Source: Cercophora sp. LCS_1
Taxonomy: Eukaryota; Ascomycota; Sordariomycetes; Sordariales; Lasiosphaeriaceae
Assembly (NCBI GenBank): GCA_036250225.1
Contig: JAPZLL010000012.1
Span: forward strand, 744,001-808,000
Direction: 5' to 3'
Length of the DNA: 64,000 nucleotides
Shown here: positions 62,767-64,000 of the stretch, piece after piece
Layout: every line of letters begins with the position of its first letter
Position numbering within the stretch: the first letter of the stretch is position 1
Translations under genes and position numbers: made by a program
Notes under the pieces: model-generated
Databases searched by the model: none
The model's input: only the letters and a program-made list of their open reading frames with translations
What the model was told of the DNA's origin: nothing

Positions 62767-64000
62767 ATGGACATACTTGGCGATGCCGACGGCGGTAAGA
62801 ACAACACGAAGTGCCCGGATGATGGCAAGGACTGGGTCGGTCCCAACACCAAGGACACGGTGGTCCAGCTGGTCATCTCCCTCACACTGGGTGTATCGGC
62901 GTTCCTAGCATTCTGTGTGAGCATCAAAGCCCCTCGCCGATCCTCCGGGTAGTTCCCTAACAAGCCATGATTCCAGGCCCTCCGTCCACGATGGAAGTCC
63001 CTCTACGCCGCCCGCAAACGGCGTCTCGATCCCTCGATCGACCTACCTGCGCTGCCCGATACATTTTTCGGATGGATGCCGACACTTTATAGGGTGACGG
63101 AGCAACAGGTTCTGGCGTCAGCGGGTTTGGACGCGTTTGTCTTCTTGACTTTCTTCAAGATGGCCATGAAGCTCTTCGCGATTATGTTTTTCTTCGCCGT
63201 CGTCGTCCTCGAACCGATCAATCGGCATTATGCCGACGATAAAGACTCCGGAAAGAAACCCGAAACATCATTCTGGCTGTTGGATGAGCAAGACAAGAGC
63301 TTCGACCTGACTTACCTCTGGTCGTACCTGATCTTCACATACTTCTTCACCTTCTTAACGTTCTACTTTATGGACAAGGAAACCTTCAGGATCATCCGCA
63401 TCCGCCAGGATTATTTGGGGACTCAGTCGACAATCACCGACCGCACTTTCAGGCTGTCTGGCATTCCCAAAGAGTTGAGGACCGAAGAACGCATAAAGGA
63501 CTTGGTCGAGCGCCTAGAGATTGGCAAGGTTGAGAGTGTAACGCTGTGCCGGGACTGGAAAGAGATTGATGACTTGATGACACACCGGCAGACGGTTCTC
63601 GCTCAACTCGAGGAGGCCTGGAGTGTGTATCGAAACCAGAAGCCATTACGACGGGTTCAAAGCAACGGCCTAGAGAATGGGAATGGTGGTCCAAGAGAGG
63701 AGGGCGCTGACGAGGAGGCTGGCGAGAGCGACCAGTTGCTGCGCAGGAGGCCATCGGACAACCCATGGGTCGACAGGCCACGCCCTCAAACGCGCTATTG
63801 GTATGGATTCCTGCGACTTCAAAGCCGGAAAACGGATGCTATCGACTATTACACCGAAAGGCTCCGTTTGCTGGACGAGAAGATCCTGGTGGCCAGGAAA
63901 AAGAGGTATGAGGCGGCTGACATTGCGTTTGTGACCATGGACTCTATTGCAGCCTGCCAGATGGCGATACAAGCCTTGATTGATCCTCACCCTGGCCAGC
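62767..64000 (+). CDS. CSC1/OSCA-type (RSN1, DUF221/TMEM63) membrane channel, 3' end missing
   Basis: Exons are 62767-62916 and 62977 to beyond the window; 391 residues are visible. The splice (TTCTGT|GTGAGC to TTCCAG|GCC) joins SAFLAFC to ALRPRWKSLYAARK within TM1. Visible order: TM1 (VVQLVISLTLGVSAFLAFC), RSN1_TM block with GWMPTLYRVTEQQVLASAGLDAFVFL, TM2 (MAMKLFAIMFFFAVVVLEPIN) and TM3 (LTYLWSYLIFTYFFTFLTFYFM). The cytosolic PHM7_cyt domain then begins near DRTFRLSGIPKELR and has a disordered insert (GNGGPREEGADEEAG). The family forms osmo/mechanosensitive cation channels or lipid scramblases in plasma and internal membranes (family knowledge). The remaining seven to eight TM segments lie beyond 64000. 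Confidence 0.92.

Overview
The window is nuclear DNA of a filamentous ascomycete (Pezizomycotina, most likely a Sordariomycete). Genes lie on both strands and are separated by intergenic DNA. Most are interrupted by short introns (about 50-140 nt) with GTRNGT-like donors and CTAAC/CTGAC-like branch sites. The content is typically fungal: ECM29, a GCK-type kinase, tyrosinase, a cAMP-receptor-like GPCR, an MFS anion symporter, a DUF6314 flavoprotein and a CSC1/OSCA channel. No tRNA, rRNA, transposon or CRISPR array was recognised. The class and order assignment is inference.

Layout. 1-5293: 3' part of ECM29 (+). 6083-7758: UBA/UAS/UBX protein (+). 10066-12416: germinal-centre kinase (+). 13899-14525: small secreted protein (-). 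15926-16963 (-) and 17974-19068 (+): two divergent genes of an unrecognised two-repeat family. 19132-21138: GH13 enzyme (-). 21867-23197: mitochondrial IDH1 (+). 24910-26985: tyrosinase (+). 27108-28001: BUD23 (-), divergent from 28539-29327 SVP26 (+). 29679-30359: hypothetical protein (-). 32182-38048: a cluster of ADP-ribosylation-related genes. 38426-40144: GPCR (-). 43075-45401: FMO-DUF6314 flavoprotein (-). 49219-50875: MFS transporter (+). 54551-54823: tentative Cys-rich small protein (+). 55803-56882: D-lactate-dehydrogenase-like enzyme (+). 57151-58665: subtilisin (-). 59278-61839: dynamin-like GTPase (-). 62767 to the end: 5' part of a CSC1/OSCA-type channel (+). Long stretches at 40145-43074, 45402-49218 and 50876-54550 hold no gene I can support.

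The most notable region is 32-38 kb. A PARG-like hydrolase (DUF2263/TIGR02452 type) lies next to a three-C2H2-finger protein with a PARP-like catalytic domain and an H-Y-E triad. Divergent from that is a gene that, once spliced (including one GC-AG intron), reads as a single 550-residue protein. It is a degenerate PARP-like domain fused to a full Vps4-type AAA ATPase. The two PARP-like domains share an intron at the same place and phase, so one arose from a copy of the other or of a common ancestor. The locus therefore has a plausible writer, a plausible eraser, and a catalytically dead PARP-like domain on an ESCRT-type remodelling ATPase. That they work together is inference.

Elsewhere the genes are mostly independent housekeeping or metabolic units: proteasome quality control, ubiquitin/Cdc48 adaptor, TCA cycle, ribosome biogenesis, ER-Golgi sorting, melanin-type phenol oxidation and secreted proteolysis. 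Fungal genes are generally not in operons, so neighbourhood is weak evidence for joint function except where paralogy is visible.
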